This document shows, piece by piece, positions 17,201 through 26,974 of a stretch of 64,000 bases of DNA. This stretch comes from Rhodanobacter sp. B05 (GTDB lineage Bacteria > Pseudomonadota > Gammaproteobacteria > Xanthomonadales > Rhodanobacteraceae). A program made the position numbers and the translations under genes. Within the stretch, counting starts at the first letter, position 1. Each line of letters begins with the position of its first letter. Location: assembly GCF_002001085.1 (NCBI RefSeq), contig NZ_MUNU01000017.1, positions 372,001 through 436,000 on the forward strand. The letters run 5' to 3'. The notes under the pieces were generated by a model. That model saw only the letters and a program-made list of their open reading frames with translations, was not told where the DNA came from and did not search any database.

Positions 17201-17606
17201 GTTTTGCGACGCTCACGATCGGCACGCCGAACGGCTGCGCCTGCGGATGCAGGCCAAGCCCATACTTCAGGCTGCGGCCGATGCGTTGCGCGTACTCCAG
17301 CATCCGGCCGGCGTGGACCTCGTCCAGTTCCTCGTCGCAGGTTTCGCTCCACAGCGCCAGCCAGCGATCGAAATGCTCGGCCCGGATCGGGTGCGGTCGA
17401 TGCGCCGCCATCGGGTTGCCACGGTAGCTGCCTGTACGCAATGCCACCGAAGCCCAGAACGAGGTGAGCAACTGCTTGTGTTCGTCCCAGTCGTGCACGG
17501 CCGCGTTGAAGACCGGGCCGATCTGCGGATCCCGCCGTACCTTCTCGTAGAAATGGTCGACCAGGGTGGCAATCGCCGCCTCGTCGAAAGTTGCAGCTGG
17601 GTTCAT
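17196..17606 (-). CDS. Truncated haemoglobin, group III type
   Basis: 136 residues; ATG 17606 gives the normal 2-on-2 globin length. Visible: DHFYEKVRRDPQIGPVFN with a helix-B Tyr20, WASVALRTGSYRGNPM, probable proximal His69 in NPMAAHRPHPI, and HFDRWLALWSETCDEEL. Group III globins bind NO and oxygen; next to nirK, nnrS and a NO reductase a role in NO detoxification or redox handling is likely but inferred. Its last codons run into a REP unit. Upstream lies a perfect palindrome at 17653-17667 and, farther, an FNR-like box at 17782. Confidence 0.88.
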   Translation of the reverse strand: MNPAATFDEAAIATLVDHFYEKVRRDPQIGPVFNAAVHDWDEHKQLLTSFWASVALRTGSYRGNPMAAHRPHPIRAEHFDRWLALWSETCDEELDEVHAGRMLEYAQRIGRSLKYGLGLHPQAQPFGVPIVSVAKP

Positions 17607-17652
17607 GCGAGGTTGGTCACCGGCATCACGGGGGAAATGATCAGGACGCACT

Positions 17653-17667
17653 CCGTCATCATGACGG
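17653..17667 (-). promoter_or_regulatory. Perfect palindrome upstream of truncated haemoglobin
   Basis: CCGTCATCATGACGG is a perfect inverted repeat about a single central base, 46 nt before the haemoglobin start. It includes GT-N7-AC, the core reported for the NO sensor NorR, but no sigma-54 -24/-12 element is visible between it and the gene, so the regulator is open. Confidence 0.5.
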
Positions 17668-17781
17668 GATGCGTCGTCGTATCGTCGGAGTTTACCCGCT
17701 CGGTTTGCGCATGGTGCCGCGTTCCGCGTCGGGTCTCGAGACGGGGCTTGGGCATTGTGTGGTAACGGCTGCCCTGCGGCA

Positions 17782-17795
17782 CTGATCTGGGTCAT
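17782..17795 (+). promoter_or_regulatory. FNR/DNR-type box for fdxA
   Basis: CTGATCTGGGTCAT matches the inner bases of TTGAY-N4-RTCAA, 71 nt before the ferredoxin start, in the same form as the box at 6286. It could also serve the divergent haemoglobin gene, 176 nt away. Confidence 0.6.
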
Positions 17796-17866
17796 TGCCG
17801 CGTTTCCGGCACTGAGGGAGACTGCAATACGGACTGCGCCGATCCGCCCGAGCGCAAGGAGAGCCG

Positions 17867-18202
17867 ATGACTCACGTCGTCACCGACAACTGCATCAACT
17901 GCAAGCACACCGATTGCGTCGAGGTGTGCCCGGTCGACTGTTTTCACGCGGGTCCGAATTTCCTGGTGATCGATCCCGACGAGTGCATCGACTGCACGCT
18001 GTGCGTGGAGGAGTGCCCGGTGGGTGCGATCTTTCCCGAACTGGATGTGCCGGCGGGCCAGGAGATCTTCATGGCGATCAATGCCGAGCTCGCGCCGCAA
18101 TGGCCGGTGTTGACCAGCAAGATCGCTGCGATGGAAGATGCGGCGAAGTGGGATGGTGTGCCGAACAAGTTGCCGCTGCTCAAGCGCCGGCTCGACGAGT
18201 GA
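17867..18202 (+). CDS. fdxA: 7Fe ferredoxin FdxA
   Basis: 111 residues. N-terminal half holds the [3Fe-4S]/[4Fe-4S] cysteines: [17 protein letters not shown] followed by [16 protein letters not shown]; the C-terminal tail ([12 protein letters not shown]) is typical of the 7Fe Azotobacter-type ferredoxin I family. Cytoplasmic electron carrier. It precedes the NO reductase gene by 187 nt and has an FNR-like box upstream, so co-regulation with denitrification is plausible. Confidence 0.94.
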   Translation: MTHVVTDNCINCKHTDCVEVCPVDCFHAGPNFLVIDPDECIDCTLCVEECPVGAIFPELDVPAGQEIFMAINAELAPQWPVLTSKIAAMEDAAKWDGVPNKLPLLKRRLDE

Positions 18203-18389
18203 GCTGAGCTGCCGGCCGGGCGCTGCGCGGTAAAGACGAACAGGGGTCGGATAGTGGCGGTTCGGAGCGGGATGGCCGGGTTGTCGCCGATGGGATGGAG
18301 CGCCGATGGAGCGGCGTGAAGCACGTTCGATCAGCGGGCTTTCGACCTGTCTGAAACTCGTACTCATTCGCCACACCGGGGAGAACACC

Positions 18390-20690
18390 ATGAACGACGC
18401 GGCACAACCCTTGACCGATGACGATACGGCACTGTCTCCATGGTGGTTGCGCACGATCGCGATCGTCATGCTGCTCGGCTTCGCCGGTTTGCTCGCCATC
18501 ACCTTGCTGGCCTACCGCAACGCGCCACCGATTCCCGCGCAGGTGGTGGATGCCCAGGGCAGCAGCCTGTTCAGCGGCGACGATATCCGCAAGGGCCAGG
18601 CGGTCTTTCTCAAATACGGCCTGATGGACAACGGCAGCATCTGGGGGCACGGCGCGTATCTCGGGCCGGATTACTCGGCTGAGGCCCTGCATCGCCTGGG
18701 CGAGGACACCGCCACTGCCATGGCCACGCGGCAATTTGCCAGGCCACTCGCCGAGCTGGACGCGCAGCAGCAGGCCGCGGTGCATGCCGCTACGGCGGTG
18801 GTGCTGAAGACCAACCGCTACGACGCGCAAACCGACGTGCTGCAATTGACCGCGCCGGAGGCGGCGGCCTATCGCCAGCAGATCGGCTACTGGACGGACT
18901 ACTTCAAGGATCCGACCAGAAATGGCGGACTCAAGCCCGACCTGATCACCGACCCGACCGAGTTGCATCAGTTCACCGCCTTCGTCACCTGGGCGGCATG
19001 GGCTTCGGTGGCCAAGCGACCCGGCACGGAGGCTTCGTACACCAACAATTTTCCGTACGACCCCAGCGTCGGCAACGTGGCCACGCCCAATGCCCTGCTG
19101 TGGAGTGCGCTGAGCCTGCTGGTGCTGCTGGCCGGCATCGCCACCGTGCTGCTGGCGTTCGGCAAGTTCGACTACCTGGGCTGGATCAGCCGCGGGCATC
19201 AAATGCATCCGCAGGTGCTGCCGGGGCAGTCCAGCGCAGGCCAGCGCGCGCTGGTGAAGTTCTTCGTGGTGGTGACCCTGCTGTTCCTGATGCAGGCACT
19301 GGTCGGCGGCGGCGTGGCGCACTTCCGCGCCGACCCGGGCAGCTTCTACGGCTTCCAGCTGGAGAACATCTTCCCCAGCAACCTGTTGCGCACCTGGCAT
19401 CTGCAGACCGCGATCTTCTGGATTGCCACCGCCTATGTCGCCGCCGCGCTGTTCCTGGGGCGTTCGCTGCGCAGCGACGAGCCGCGCTGGCTGGCCGGCT
19501 GGATCCATCTGCTGTTCGCCGCCTTCGTGGTGGTGATCGGCGGCAGCCTCCTCGGCGTGTGGGCCGGCGTCGCGCAGAAACTCGGTACCTGGTGGTTCTG
19601 GCTGGGCGACCAGGGCTGGGAATATCTGGAACTGGGGCGGATCTGGCAGTACCTGCTGGTGGTCGGCCTGCTGGTGTGGTTTGCGATCCTGTGGTGCCTG
19701 GCGCGTCCGCGCGCGGTCGCCAACGTCGCGGCGCGGCCGCTGGCGAAGATGTTCCTGTTCGCGGCGATCGCGATCCCGGTGTTCTACGTGCCGGCGTTGT
19801 TCTTCGGTGCCGAGACCAACTACACCGTGGTCGACACCTGGCGCTTCTGGATCATCCATCTGTGGGTCGAAGGTTTCTTCGAGTTCTTCGCCACCACCGT
19901 GGTCGCGCTGACCTTCTACCAGCTGGGGCTGGCGCATCGCAATGTGGCGCTGCGGGTGATCTACCTCGACGCGATCCTGTATTTCCTGGGTGGCCTGATC
20001 GGCACCGGGCATCACTGGTATTTCAGCGGCCAGAGCAATTTCAACATGGCCATGTCGGCGATGTTCTCGGTACTCGAAGTGGTGCCGCTGACCCTGCTCA
20101 CGCTGGATGCCTGGGATTTCGTCAACGCCACCAAGGGCAAGGTCGACGTCGACGGCAAGCCGACCCGGGTGCCGCACAAGTGGACGTTCTACTTCCTGAT
20201 GTCGGTGGGTTTCTGGAACTTCGTCGGAGCCGGCATGTTCGGCTTCTTCATCAACCTGCCGATCGTCAGCTACTACGAGGTGGGCACCCAGATCACGCCG
20301 ACCCACGGTCACGCCGCGCTGATGGGCGTGTTCGGCATGCTGGCGCTGGCGCTGATGGTGTTCGTGCTGCGCCAGACCAGCAGCGACGAGCGCTGGCCCG
20401 GGATCGAGAAGTACGTCAAGGTCGGGTTCTGGGGCACCAATATCGGGTTGGCGATGATGTTGCTGATGAGCCTGTTCCCCAGCGGCGTGCTGCAGCTGTG
20501 GGACGTGGTGCAGCACGGCTACTGGCATGCGCGCAGCATCGACTACATGAGCATGCCGCGTTCGCACCTGATCGAGTGGCTGCGCCTGCCCGGCGACCTG
20601 GTCTTCATCATCTTCGGCGCGATTCCGCTGGTGATCGCCTCGTTCAAGGGCTGGCTCGGCGTGCGCGCGGCGGCGCGGGCGGAACGCTGA
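18390..20690 (+). CDS. norZ: Quinol-dependent nitric oxide reductase (qNor)
   Basis: 766 residues; start after GGGGAG. Single-subunit qNor, reducing 2 NO to N2O with quinol in the inner membrane. An N-terminal helix and about 200-residue periplasmic domain (FLKYGLMDNGSIWGHGAYLGPD; TNNFPYDP) fuse to a 12-helix NorB core with metal-ligand histidines: LRTWHLQTAIFW, the IIHLWVEGFFEFFATT segment (glutamates near FeB), GTGHHWYF and THGHAALMGVFG. No norC is present, as expected for qNor. No good FNR box was found upstream, only a right half-site ATCAG at 18330-18334. Called norB or norZ in different genomes. Confidence 0.96.
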   Translation: MNDAAQPLTDDDTALSPWWLRTIAIVMLLGFAGLLAITLLAYRNAPPIPAQVVDAQGSSLFSGDDIRKGQAVFLKYGLMDNGSIWGHGAYLGPDYSAEALHRLGEDTATAMATRQFARPLAELDAQQQAAVHAATAVVLKTNRYDAQTDVLQLTAPEAAAYRQQIGYWTDYFKDPTRNGGLKPDLITDPTELHQFTAFVTWAAWASVAKRPGTEASYTNNFPYDPSVGNVATPNALLWSALSLLVLLAGIATVLLAFGKFDYLGWISRGHQMHPQVLPGQSSAGQRALVKFFVVVTLLFLMQALVGGGVAHFRADPGSFYGFQLENIFPSNLLRTWHLQTAIFWIATAYVAAALFLGRSLRSDEPRWLAGWIHLLFAAFVVVIGGSLLGVWAGVAQKLGTWWFWLGDQGWEYLELGRIWQYLLVVGLLVWFAILWCLARPRAVANVAARPLAKMFLFAAIAIPVFYVPALFFGAETNYTVVDTWRFWIIHLWVEGFFEFFATTVVALTFYQLGLAHRNVALRVIYLDAILYFLGGLIGTGHHWYFSGQSNFNMAMSAMFSVLEVVPLTLLTLDAWDFVNATKGKVDVDGKPTRVPHKWTFYFLMSVGFWNFVGAGMFGFFINLPIVSYYEVGTQITPTHGHAALMGVFGMLALALMVFVLRQTSSDERWPGIEKYVKVGFWGTNIGLAMMLLMSLFPSGVLQLWDVVQHGYWHARSIDYMSMPRSHLIEWLRLPGDLVFIIFGAIPLVIASFKGWLGVRAAARAER

Positions 20691-20706
20691 GCGGGTCCCG
20701 GGCATG

Positions 20707-20738
20707 AAAAACCCGCGTCGACGGAGGTCGACGCGGGT
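20707..20738 (-). terminator. Terminator of gap (also downstream of norZ)
   Basis: Perfect 12-bp stem ACCCGCGTCGAC / GTCGACGCGGGT with loop GGAG. Read on the minus strand it is followed by a run of five T, so it fits as a terminator for gap; on the plus strand it lies 20 nt after norZ without a T run. Confidence 0.85.
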
Positions 20739-20751
20739 ATTCAGAACAGAG

Positions 20752-20811
20752 GCATCGCCCGCGAGCGGGCTCCTACGAATGCCGTGGCGGGAGCCCGCTT
20801 GCGGGCGATGC
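20752..20811. repeat. REP doublet between norZ and gap
   Basis: A GCATCGCCCGCG...CTCCTACG unit (20752-20777) faces a GGGAGCCCGC...GCGGGCGATGC unit ending at 20811, 9 nt apart. It lies between the gap stop and its terminator hairpin. Confidence 0.87.
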
Positions 20812-20827
20812 TCCTTGCCGCGGCAAT

Positions 20828-21910
<1,083 letters not shown>

Positions 21911-21985
21911 TTACAATGAAAGCGCCTCGGCCGCCCGCACACTGCGACGCTATGGCAGACTGACGTCTTTGCGCCGGAGCACGCC

Positions 21986-22822
21986 ATGATCAAGTTGGGC
22001 CCATCTCTTGCGGCCGCCGTGTTGCTGTTTTCGGTCACGACGCTGGCGCAGGCATGGGGCCCACTCGGCCACAGCGTGGTTGCGGAACTGGCGCAGCAGC
22101 ACCTGAGCCCCGCCGCTGAAGCCGAGGTGGAGCGCCTGCTGGCGCCGGAGCACACCAAATCGCTGGCCGACATCGCCAACTGGCCCGACCAGATGCAGGA
22201 CGATCCGGCCATGGCGACCCTGTGGAAGCAGACGCGCAGCCAGCATTACATCAACTTCCACGGTGGCAGCGACTGCGATTACGTGCCGCCGCGCGACTGC
22301 AGCGATGGCCGCTGCGTGGTGGCGGCGCTGGAGTATTACGTCGGTGTGCTGGGCGACCGCGGCAAGCCGGACAGCGTGCGTCGCCAGGCGCTGAAGTTCG
22401 TGGTCCATTTCGTCGGCGACATCCACCAGCCGCTGCACGCCGGCTATCGCGACGACAAGGGCGGCAACACCTATCAGGTGCAGTTCGACGGCAAGGGCAC
22501 CAACCTGCACAAGATCTGGGACTCGCGCATGTTGTACACGCGCAACCTGGATTGGCAGGGCTACGCGCAGCGGCTCGACTCGGGCGTACCGGTGACCCTG
22601 CCGCCGCCCATCGCGCCGCTGGACAATTCCTATGCGCAATGGGCCGAGGAGTCCTGCCGGATCACGGCCGAGCCCGGCTTCTATCCCGACAATCACCAGA
22701 TCGGTGCGGCCTACGTTGCGACCTGGCTGCCGCTGGCCGACACGCGCCTGCGCGAGGCTGGCCGTCGCCTCGCCGAGGTGCTCAACCTTGCGCTTGCACC
22801 CGCGCCGGATACGCACGACTGA
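21986..22822 (+). CDS. Secreted S1/P1-type nuclease
   Basis: 278 residues with signal peptide cleaved before Trp24, which together with His29 (WGPLGH) begins the zinc site of S1/P1 nucleases. Further ligands appear as IANWPDQ, HYINFH, FVVHFVGDIHQPLHAGY and GTNLHKIWDS. These trinuclear zinc enzymes degrade single-stranded DNA or RNA outside the cytoplasm. It starts 157 nt from divergent gap and ends 40 nt before pyk. Role probably nutrient or eDNA degradation. Confidence 0.93.
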   Translation: MIKLGPSLAAAVLLFSVTTLAQAWGPLGHSVVAELAQQHLSPAAEAEVERLLAPEHTKSLADIANWPDQMQDDPAMATLWKQTRSQHYINFHGGSDCDYVPPRDCSDGRCVVAALEYYVGVLGDRGKPDSVRRQALKFVVHFVGDIHQPLHAGYRDDKGGNTYQVQFDGKGTNLHKIWDSRMLYTRNLDWQGYAQRLDSGVPVTLPPPIAPLDNSYAQWAEESCRITAEPGFYPDNHQIGAAYVATWLPLADTRLREAGRRLAEVLNLALAPAPDTHD

Positions 22823-22862
22823 ACCCGGCCCCTCAACCCGAAACCTCGCTCCCGGTTACCGC

Positions 22863-24335
22863 ATGACTACCCAGCCACCGATTCGCCGCACCAAGATCGT
22901 CGCCACGCTCGGACCCGCCAGCGATGCCCCCGGCATGCTCGAAAAGCTGATTGCCGAAGGCGTCGATGTGGTCCGCCTCAACCTCTCGCATGGCCAGCCG
23001 GACGACCATCGCGCACGCGCCAACGCGGTGCGCGCCGCCTCGGCCGCGGCGGGCCGCGAAGTGGGCGTGCTGGCCGACCTGCAGGGCCCGAAGATCCGTA
23101 TCGAGACCTTCGCCAACGGGCCGGTCGAGCTCATCGAAGGCGCGTCCTTCGTGCTCGATTGCCGCCCCGACGTGCCACCCGGCGATGCCGGCCGCGTCGG
23201 GGTCAGCTACTACGGCCTGCCCGGTGACGTGACTACCGGCGACGTGCTGCTGCTGGACGATGGCCTGGTGGCGCTGACCGTGCGCGAAGTGGTCGGCAGC
23301 GAGGTGCGTTGCCAGGTTCTGGTCGGCGGCAAGCTGTCCAATCGCAAGGGACTCAACCGGCAGGGCGGCGGACTTTCGGTCACGGCGCTGTCCGACAAGG
23401 ACAAGGCCGACATCAAGCTCGCCGCCGAAATCGGCGCGGATTTCCTCGCGGTGTCCTTCGTGCGTTCGGCCGAGGACATGCATCAGGCGCGTCGCCTGCT
23501 GAAGGAGGCCGGCGGTCGCGCCGCGCTGGTGGCCAAGATCGAACGCGCCGACGCGATTCCGGTGCTGGGCGAGATCATCGATGCGTCCGACGTGGTGATG
23601 GTGGCGCGTGGCGACCTCGGCGTGGAGATCGGCGATGCCGAATTGCCCGGCCTGCAGAAGAAGATCATCCGCGAGTCGGTGCAGCGCAACCGCGCGGTGA
23701 TCACCGCCACGCAGATGCTGCAGTCGATGGTGCGCTCGCCAATTCCCACCCGCGCGGAGGTGCTCGACGTGGCCAATGCGGTGATCGACGGCACCGACGC
23801 GGTGATGCTGTCGGAGGAAACCGCCGCCGGCGCGCACCCGGACAAGGCGGTGGCGGCGATGCGCCGGATCTGCCTCGGCGCCGAACGCCAGTTCGAGCCG
23901 AAGGAGGATCTTTCGGCCGGCGGTCATCGACTCGATCGTACCGACCAGGCGATTGCGTTGGCGGCGATGATGCTGGCCGGCGAGCTTGGCGTGCGTGCGA
24001 TCGTGGCACTGACCGAGTCCGGTGCCACCGCGCAATGGCTGTCGCGTTATCGCACGGCCGTGCCGATCTATGCGCTGTCGCCGCTGGCCGATGCACGCCG
24101 CCGCATGCTGCTGCTGCGCGACGTGCAGCCGGTGGCGTTCACCCATGGCGCACAGAGTTCGGCAGCCAATTCGCTCGCCGCGATCCAGCAGCTGTTCGCC
24201 CAGGGGCGCCTTGCCGAGGGCGACCGCGTAGTGCTGACCCATGGCGATCACGTGGGCCAGGGCGGCGGCACCAATACGCTGAAACTGCTTTCGGTCGGTG
24301 CCGACGGCATGGTGGAGAGCCTGCGCAACCTCTGA
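22863..24335 (+). CDS. pyk: Pyruvate kinase
   Basis: 490 residues. Converts phosphoenolpyruvate and ADP to pyruvate and ATP. Landmarks: RRTKIVATLGPAS, VVRLNLSHG, DLQGPKIRI, then the catalytic-lysine region ALVAKIERADAI, MVARGDLGVEI and ITATQMLQSMV, with a C-terminal regulatory domain ending KLLSVG. The start ATG follows a short gap after the nuclease. Length and motifs fit the PykA type. No terminator with a T run is evident downstream. Confidence 0.97.
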   Translation: MTTQPPIRRTKIVATLGPASDAPGMLEKLIAEGVDVVRLNLSHGQPDDHRARANAVRAASAAAGREVGVLADLQGPKIRIETFANGPVELIEGASFVLDCRPDVPPGDAGRVGVSYYGLPGDVTTGDVLLLDDGLVALTVREVVGSEVRCQVLVGGKLSNRKGLNRQGGGLSVTALSDKDKADIKLAAEIGADFLAVSFVRSAEDMHQARRLLKEAGGRAALVAKIERADAIPVLGEIIDASDVVMVARGDLGVEIGDAELPGLQKKIIRESVQRNRAVITATQMLQSMVRSPIPTRAEVLDVANAVIDGTDAVMLSEETAAGAHPDKAVAAMRRICLGAERQFEPKEDLSAGGHRLDRTDQAIALAAMMLAGELGVRAIVALTESGATAQWLSRYRTAVPIYALSPLADARRRMLLLRDVQPVAFTHGAQSSAANSLAAIQQLFAQGRLAEGDRVVLTHGDHVGQGGGTNTLKLLSVGADGMVESLRNL

Positions 24336-24459
24336 GCCGGGACCTCAGTCGTCGAGACGACCGTAAAGGCCGGCGGGCCTGCCTGCCCTGCGAAACGCGG
24401 TTCGTTGACAGGCAGGGCGGTTACACTTCGAGTCAGTCGTGTTCTGCAAGGAGATCGCC

Positions 24460-24900
24460 ATGAAGATCATGTTCCGTCCGCTGCGTCAGGGCCTGCTGCT
24501 GGCGTTGGCACTGGGTTTTGTCGCGCCCGTGCTGGCCCAGACGACCAGGATCGACCCGCAGAACCTCTACCGCTACTGGATCCTGCTCAATACCAAGGTG
24601 CAGATGGATGCGCCCAATACCGGCCTGAACCTGGACAAGCCCGGCTGCGTGGCGGTGACCTATACGGTGGGCTCCGATGGCGTGCCGCTGGATGTGCAGG
24701 TCGCCAAGGTGGTGCCCAAGAGCGATCTTGGCCCGATGGCGCGGAGCGCGGTGGCCAATTTCCGCTATGGCCCGTCGCTGAACAACAAGGATCACCAGCC
24801 CGTCGCCACCTACTATGTCGTGCCGTTCAACTCGCCGAAGGATCCGGCGGAGCAAAAGCAGCTGATGGCACCTTGCCAGCTGCCAGGCTACGTCAACTGA
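24460..24900 (+). CDS. Secreted TonB C-terminal-domain-like protein
   Basis: 146 residues; AAGGAG at 24448-24453 sets the ATG at 24460. Signal peptide ends VLAQ. The mature part resembles the C-terminal energy-transducer fold (CVAVTYTVGSDGVPLDVQVAKVVP...ARSAVANFRYGP), but there is no transmembrane anchor or proline-rich linker, so it is not a working TonB. Likely a periplasmic protein of unknown role, between pyk and aldolase. Confidence 0.7.
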   Translation: MKIMFRPLRQGLLLALALGFVAPVLAQTTRIDPQNLYRYWILLNTKVQMDAPNTGLNLDKPGCVAVTYTVGSDGVPLDVQVAKVVPKSDLGPMARSAVANFRYGPSLNNKDHQPVATYYVVPFNSPKDPAEQKQLMAPCQLPGYVN

Positions 24901-25044
24901 GCCGCTTCGGAGCGGTTCGAGGCGCTGCCTTGACGCGTGTCGTGGCCAATCTGGCCTATAATCCGCCTTTTGAACCACGCCGCTTCGACCCGAGGCGGCG
25001 CCCACCATGTGCGGCCGGGCAACGCCCCCGCGAGCGGAGTCATC

Positions 25045-26049
25045 ATGAGCATTGAAGATCTCGAAAGCGTCGCCCTGGCGATGGTCGCGCCCGGCAAGGG
25101 CATCATCGCGATCGACGAGTCGACCAACACCATCAAGAAGCGCTTCGAGGCCGTCGGCATCGAGAACACCGAGGAAAACCGCCGCGCCTACCGCGAGCTG
25201 CTGCTGACCACGCCGGGCCTGAACGAGCACATCTCCGGTGCGATCCTGTACGACGAGACGATCCGCCAGTCCACCCGGGACGGCGTGCCGTTCACCCAGG
25301 TCATGAAGAAGCTCGGCATCATCCCCGGCATCAAGGTCGACAAGGGCCCGCAGCCGCTGGCCGGCTTCCCCGGCGACGTGGTCACCGAGGGCCTCGACGG
25401 CCTGCGCGAGCGCCTGCAGGAATACGCCAAGCTCGGTGCCCAGTTCGCCAAGTGGCGCGCGGTGATCAACATCACCGAAGAGAACCCCAGTTCCACCGCG
25501 ATCGAGGCGAACTGCCACGTGCTGGCCCGTTACGCCGCGCTGTGTCAGGAAGCCGGCCTGGTGCCGATGGTCGAGCCTGAAGTGATCATGGACGGCGACC
25601 ACAGCATCGAAGTCAGCTACGAAGTGCACGAAGCGGTGCTGCGCAGCCTGTTCAACGCGCTGTACGAGCAGAACGTGATGCTGGAAGGCACCATCCTGAA
25701 GATCAGCATGGTCATTCCGGGCAAGGACTCGGACGAGCAGGTCGATGTCGAGGAAGTGGCCGAAGCCACCGTGCGCGTGCTGAAGTCCACAGTGCCGGCC
25801 TCGCTGCCGGGCATCGTGTTCCTCTCCGGCGGGCAGACCGACGAGCAGTCCACCGCGCATCTCAACGCGATGAACCAGATCGGGCCGCATCCATGGCCGC
25901 TATCGTTCTCCTACGGCCGCGCCATGCAGCAGGCGGCGTTGCACCTGTGGGCGAAGGACATGAAGGCGAACTACGCCGAAGCGCAGAAGGTGGTGCATGC
26001 GCGCGCCAGGGACAACGGCCTGGCCGCGCTGGGGCAGTGGAACGGCTGA
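25045..26049 (+). CDS. Class I fructose-bisphosphate aldolase
   Basis: 334 residues, homologous to the Schiff-base (class I) aldolases: APGKGIIAIDESTNTIKKRF, KVDKGPQPLAG, KWRAVINI, VPMVEPEV and the LKISMVIPG segment carrying the probable Schiff-base lysine, then SGGQTDEQSTAHLNAMN. It cleaves fructose 1,6-bisphosphate without a metal. A TATAAT lies at 24957-24962. A REP unit and a strong hairpin terminator follow. Part of the gap-pyk-aldolase-tkt-pgk neighbourhood. Confidence 0.96.
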   Translation: MSIEDLESVALAMVAPGKGIIAIDESTNTIKKRFEAVGIENTEENRRAYRELLLTTPGLNEHISGAILYDETIRQSTRDGVPFTQVMKKLGIIPGIKVDKGPQPLAGFPGDVVTEGLDGLRERLQEYAKLGAQFAKWRAVINITEENPSSTAIEANCHVLARYAALCQEAGLVPMVEPEVIMDGDHSIEVSYEVHEAVLRSLFNALYEQNVMLEGTILKISMVIPGKDSDEQVDVEEVAEATVRVLKSTVPASLPGIVFLSGGQTDEQSTAHLNAMNQIGPHPWPLSFSYGRAMQQAALHLWAKDMKANYAEAQKVVHARARDNGLAALGQWNG

Positions 26050-26065
26050 GCCTGTGGCGGCACCC

Positions 26066-26090
26066 GCAGGAGCCCGCTCGCGGGTAATGC
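26066..26090. repeat. Single REP unit after aldolase
   Basis: GCAGGAGCCCGC...GCGGGTAATGC; one base differs from the usual core ending GCGATGC. The only unpaired copy of this REP family found in the window. Confidence 0.78.
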
Positions 26091-26107
26091 TCCTGCCGTA
26101 CCACAAA

Positions 26108-26137
26108 CAAAGAGGGCGCCCGTGGGCGCCCTCTTTG
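26108..26137. terminator. Bidirectional terminator between aldolase and OMP gene
   Basis: Perfect 14-bp stem CAAAGAGGGCGCCC / GGGCGCCCTCTTTG with a GT loop. A/T-rich ends of the stem provide short T runs in both directions, serving aldolase (plus) and the OMP gene at 26164 (minus). Confidence 0.9.
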
Positions 26138-26163
26138 CGTTCTGCCGGAATCTCAACCGGATA

Positions 26164-26766
26164 TCAGAAACGATACTCGGCGCTGGCCGAGACCATGTCG
26201 GTGCTCAGATCGATGTTCTGTTTCTTGGCGTTGAAGTAGTCGTAGTTCAATCCGACGCTGAGGTTCGGGGTGACGTTGTAGCCCACGCCGGCACCACCGT
26301 ACCAGCTGTTGTCGTCCAGGCCCTTGCGCACCGGATTCACGTCGTTGCTGAGGCCGTGGCCAGTCCAGCTGTACAGGCCCGCGCGACCGCTGAGGTACCA
26401 GTTCTGGCTGAGGTTGAGGTGGGCATTGGCGCCAGCGGTCCAGCCATGCAACTGCGACTTGTTGTCCGCCACGACCGGCTGGCTGTTGAAGATGTTCTTG
26501 GCGTGGATGTTGCCCAGGTCGTTGTAGCCCACCTCGGCGCCGAGCGAGAAGTTCGGCGCCAGCGACCAGCGGTAACCGCCATTCAGCGCGTAACCGGTGT
26601 CATGGCCGTTGTCGTACGGGCCATGGTTGATCGCGGTGCGGCCGACATTGCCGTTGATGAACCAGCCACCGTTGTCGGCTGGCGCACTCTGCGCAAACAC
26701 GGCGGGAACGGCCAGCAGGCCGGCGGTGGAGAAGGCGAGGGCAAGCAGGGACTTTTTCATTTTCAT
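26164..26766 (-). CDS. OmpA/OmpX-like small outer membrane beta-barrel protein
   Basis: 200 residues with a signal peptide ending VFAQ and a C-terminal Phe (ASAEYRF), the barrel assembly signal. Alternating strands include GGWFINGNVGRT, GYALNGGYRW, LGAEVGYNDLGN and GGAGVGYNVTPNLSVGLNYDYF, as in eight-stranded OmpA/OmpX-type barrels. Clear tandem paralogue of the gene at 26975. ATTAA-N7-TTAAT lies 140 nt upstream, as for the paralogue. Function unknown. Confidence 0.83.
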   Translation of the reverse strand: MKMKKSLLALAFSTAGLLAVPAVFAQSAPADNGGWFINGNVGRTAINHGPYDNGHDTGYALNGGYRWSLAPNFSLGAEVGYNDLGNIHAKNIFNSQPVVADNKSQLHGWTAGANAHLNLSQNWYLSGRAGLYSWTGHGLSNDVNPVRKGLDDNSWYGGAGVGYNVTPNLSVGLNYDYFNAKKQNIDLSTDMVSASAEYRF

Positions 26767-26905
26767 AGTGATGCTCCGGTTGTCATGGCAGTCGGCCCGA
26801 AAGGGGGAGTGGCCGCTGCTGCAGGTGCGCTGCCCAAGTCAGGCGGCGACACTTGTACCCTTAGATTGGGCGCTCGCAGGAAGATTCAATACCGATGAGT
26901 TCAGT

Positions 26906-26922
26906 ATTAAGCCAGGGTTAAT
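26906..26922 (-). promoter_or_regulatory. Shared ATTAA-N7-TTAAT motif upstream of OMP gene
   Basis: ATTAAGCCAGGGTTAAT, 140-156 nt before the start at 26766. The same motif occurs 135-151 nt before the paralogous gene at 26975-27640. The rest of 26767-26974 has no other feature. Confidence 0.55.
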
Positions 26923-26974
26923 CCAACGCAAGGCGATGGCGCGGGGGCCTGCTCCGCGCCATCTGTTCCCGGCT

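Noticed and set aside
24379..24416. Terminator after pyk (CCTGCCTG / CAGGCAGG)
   Set aside because: Eight-bp stem with a 22-nt loop and no T run; too weak to call.
24930..24962. Consensus promoter TTGACG...TATAAT for the aldolase
   Set aside because: The TATAAT is good but the TTGACG is 21 nt away, too long for a standard sigma-70 spacer; only the -10 is mentioned in the aldolase entry.
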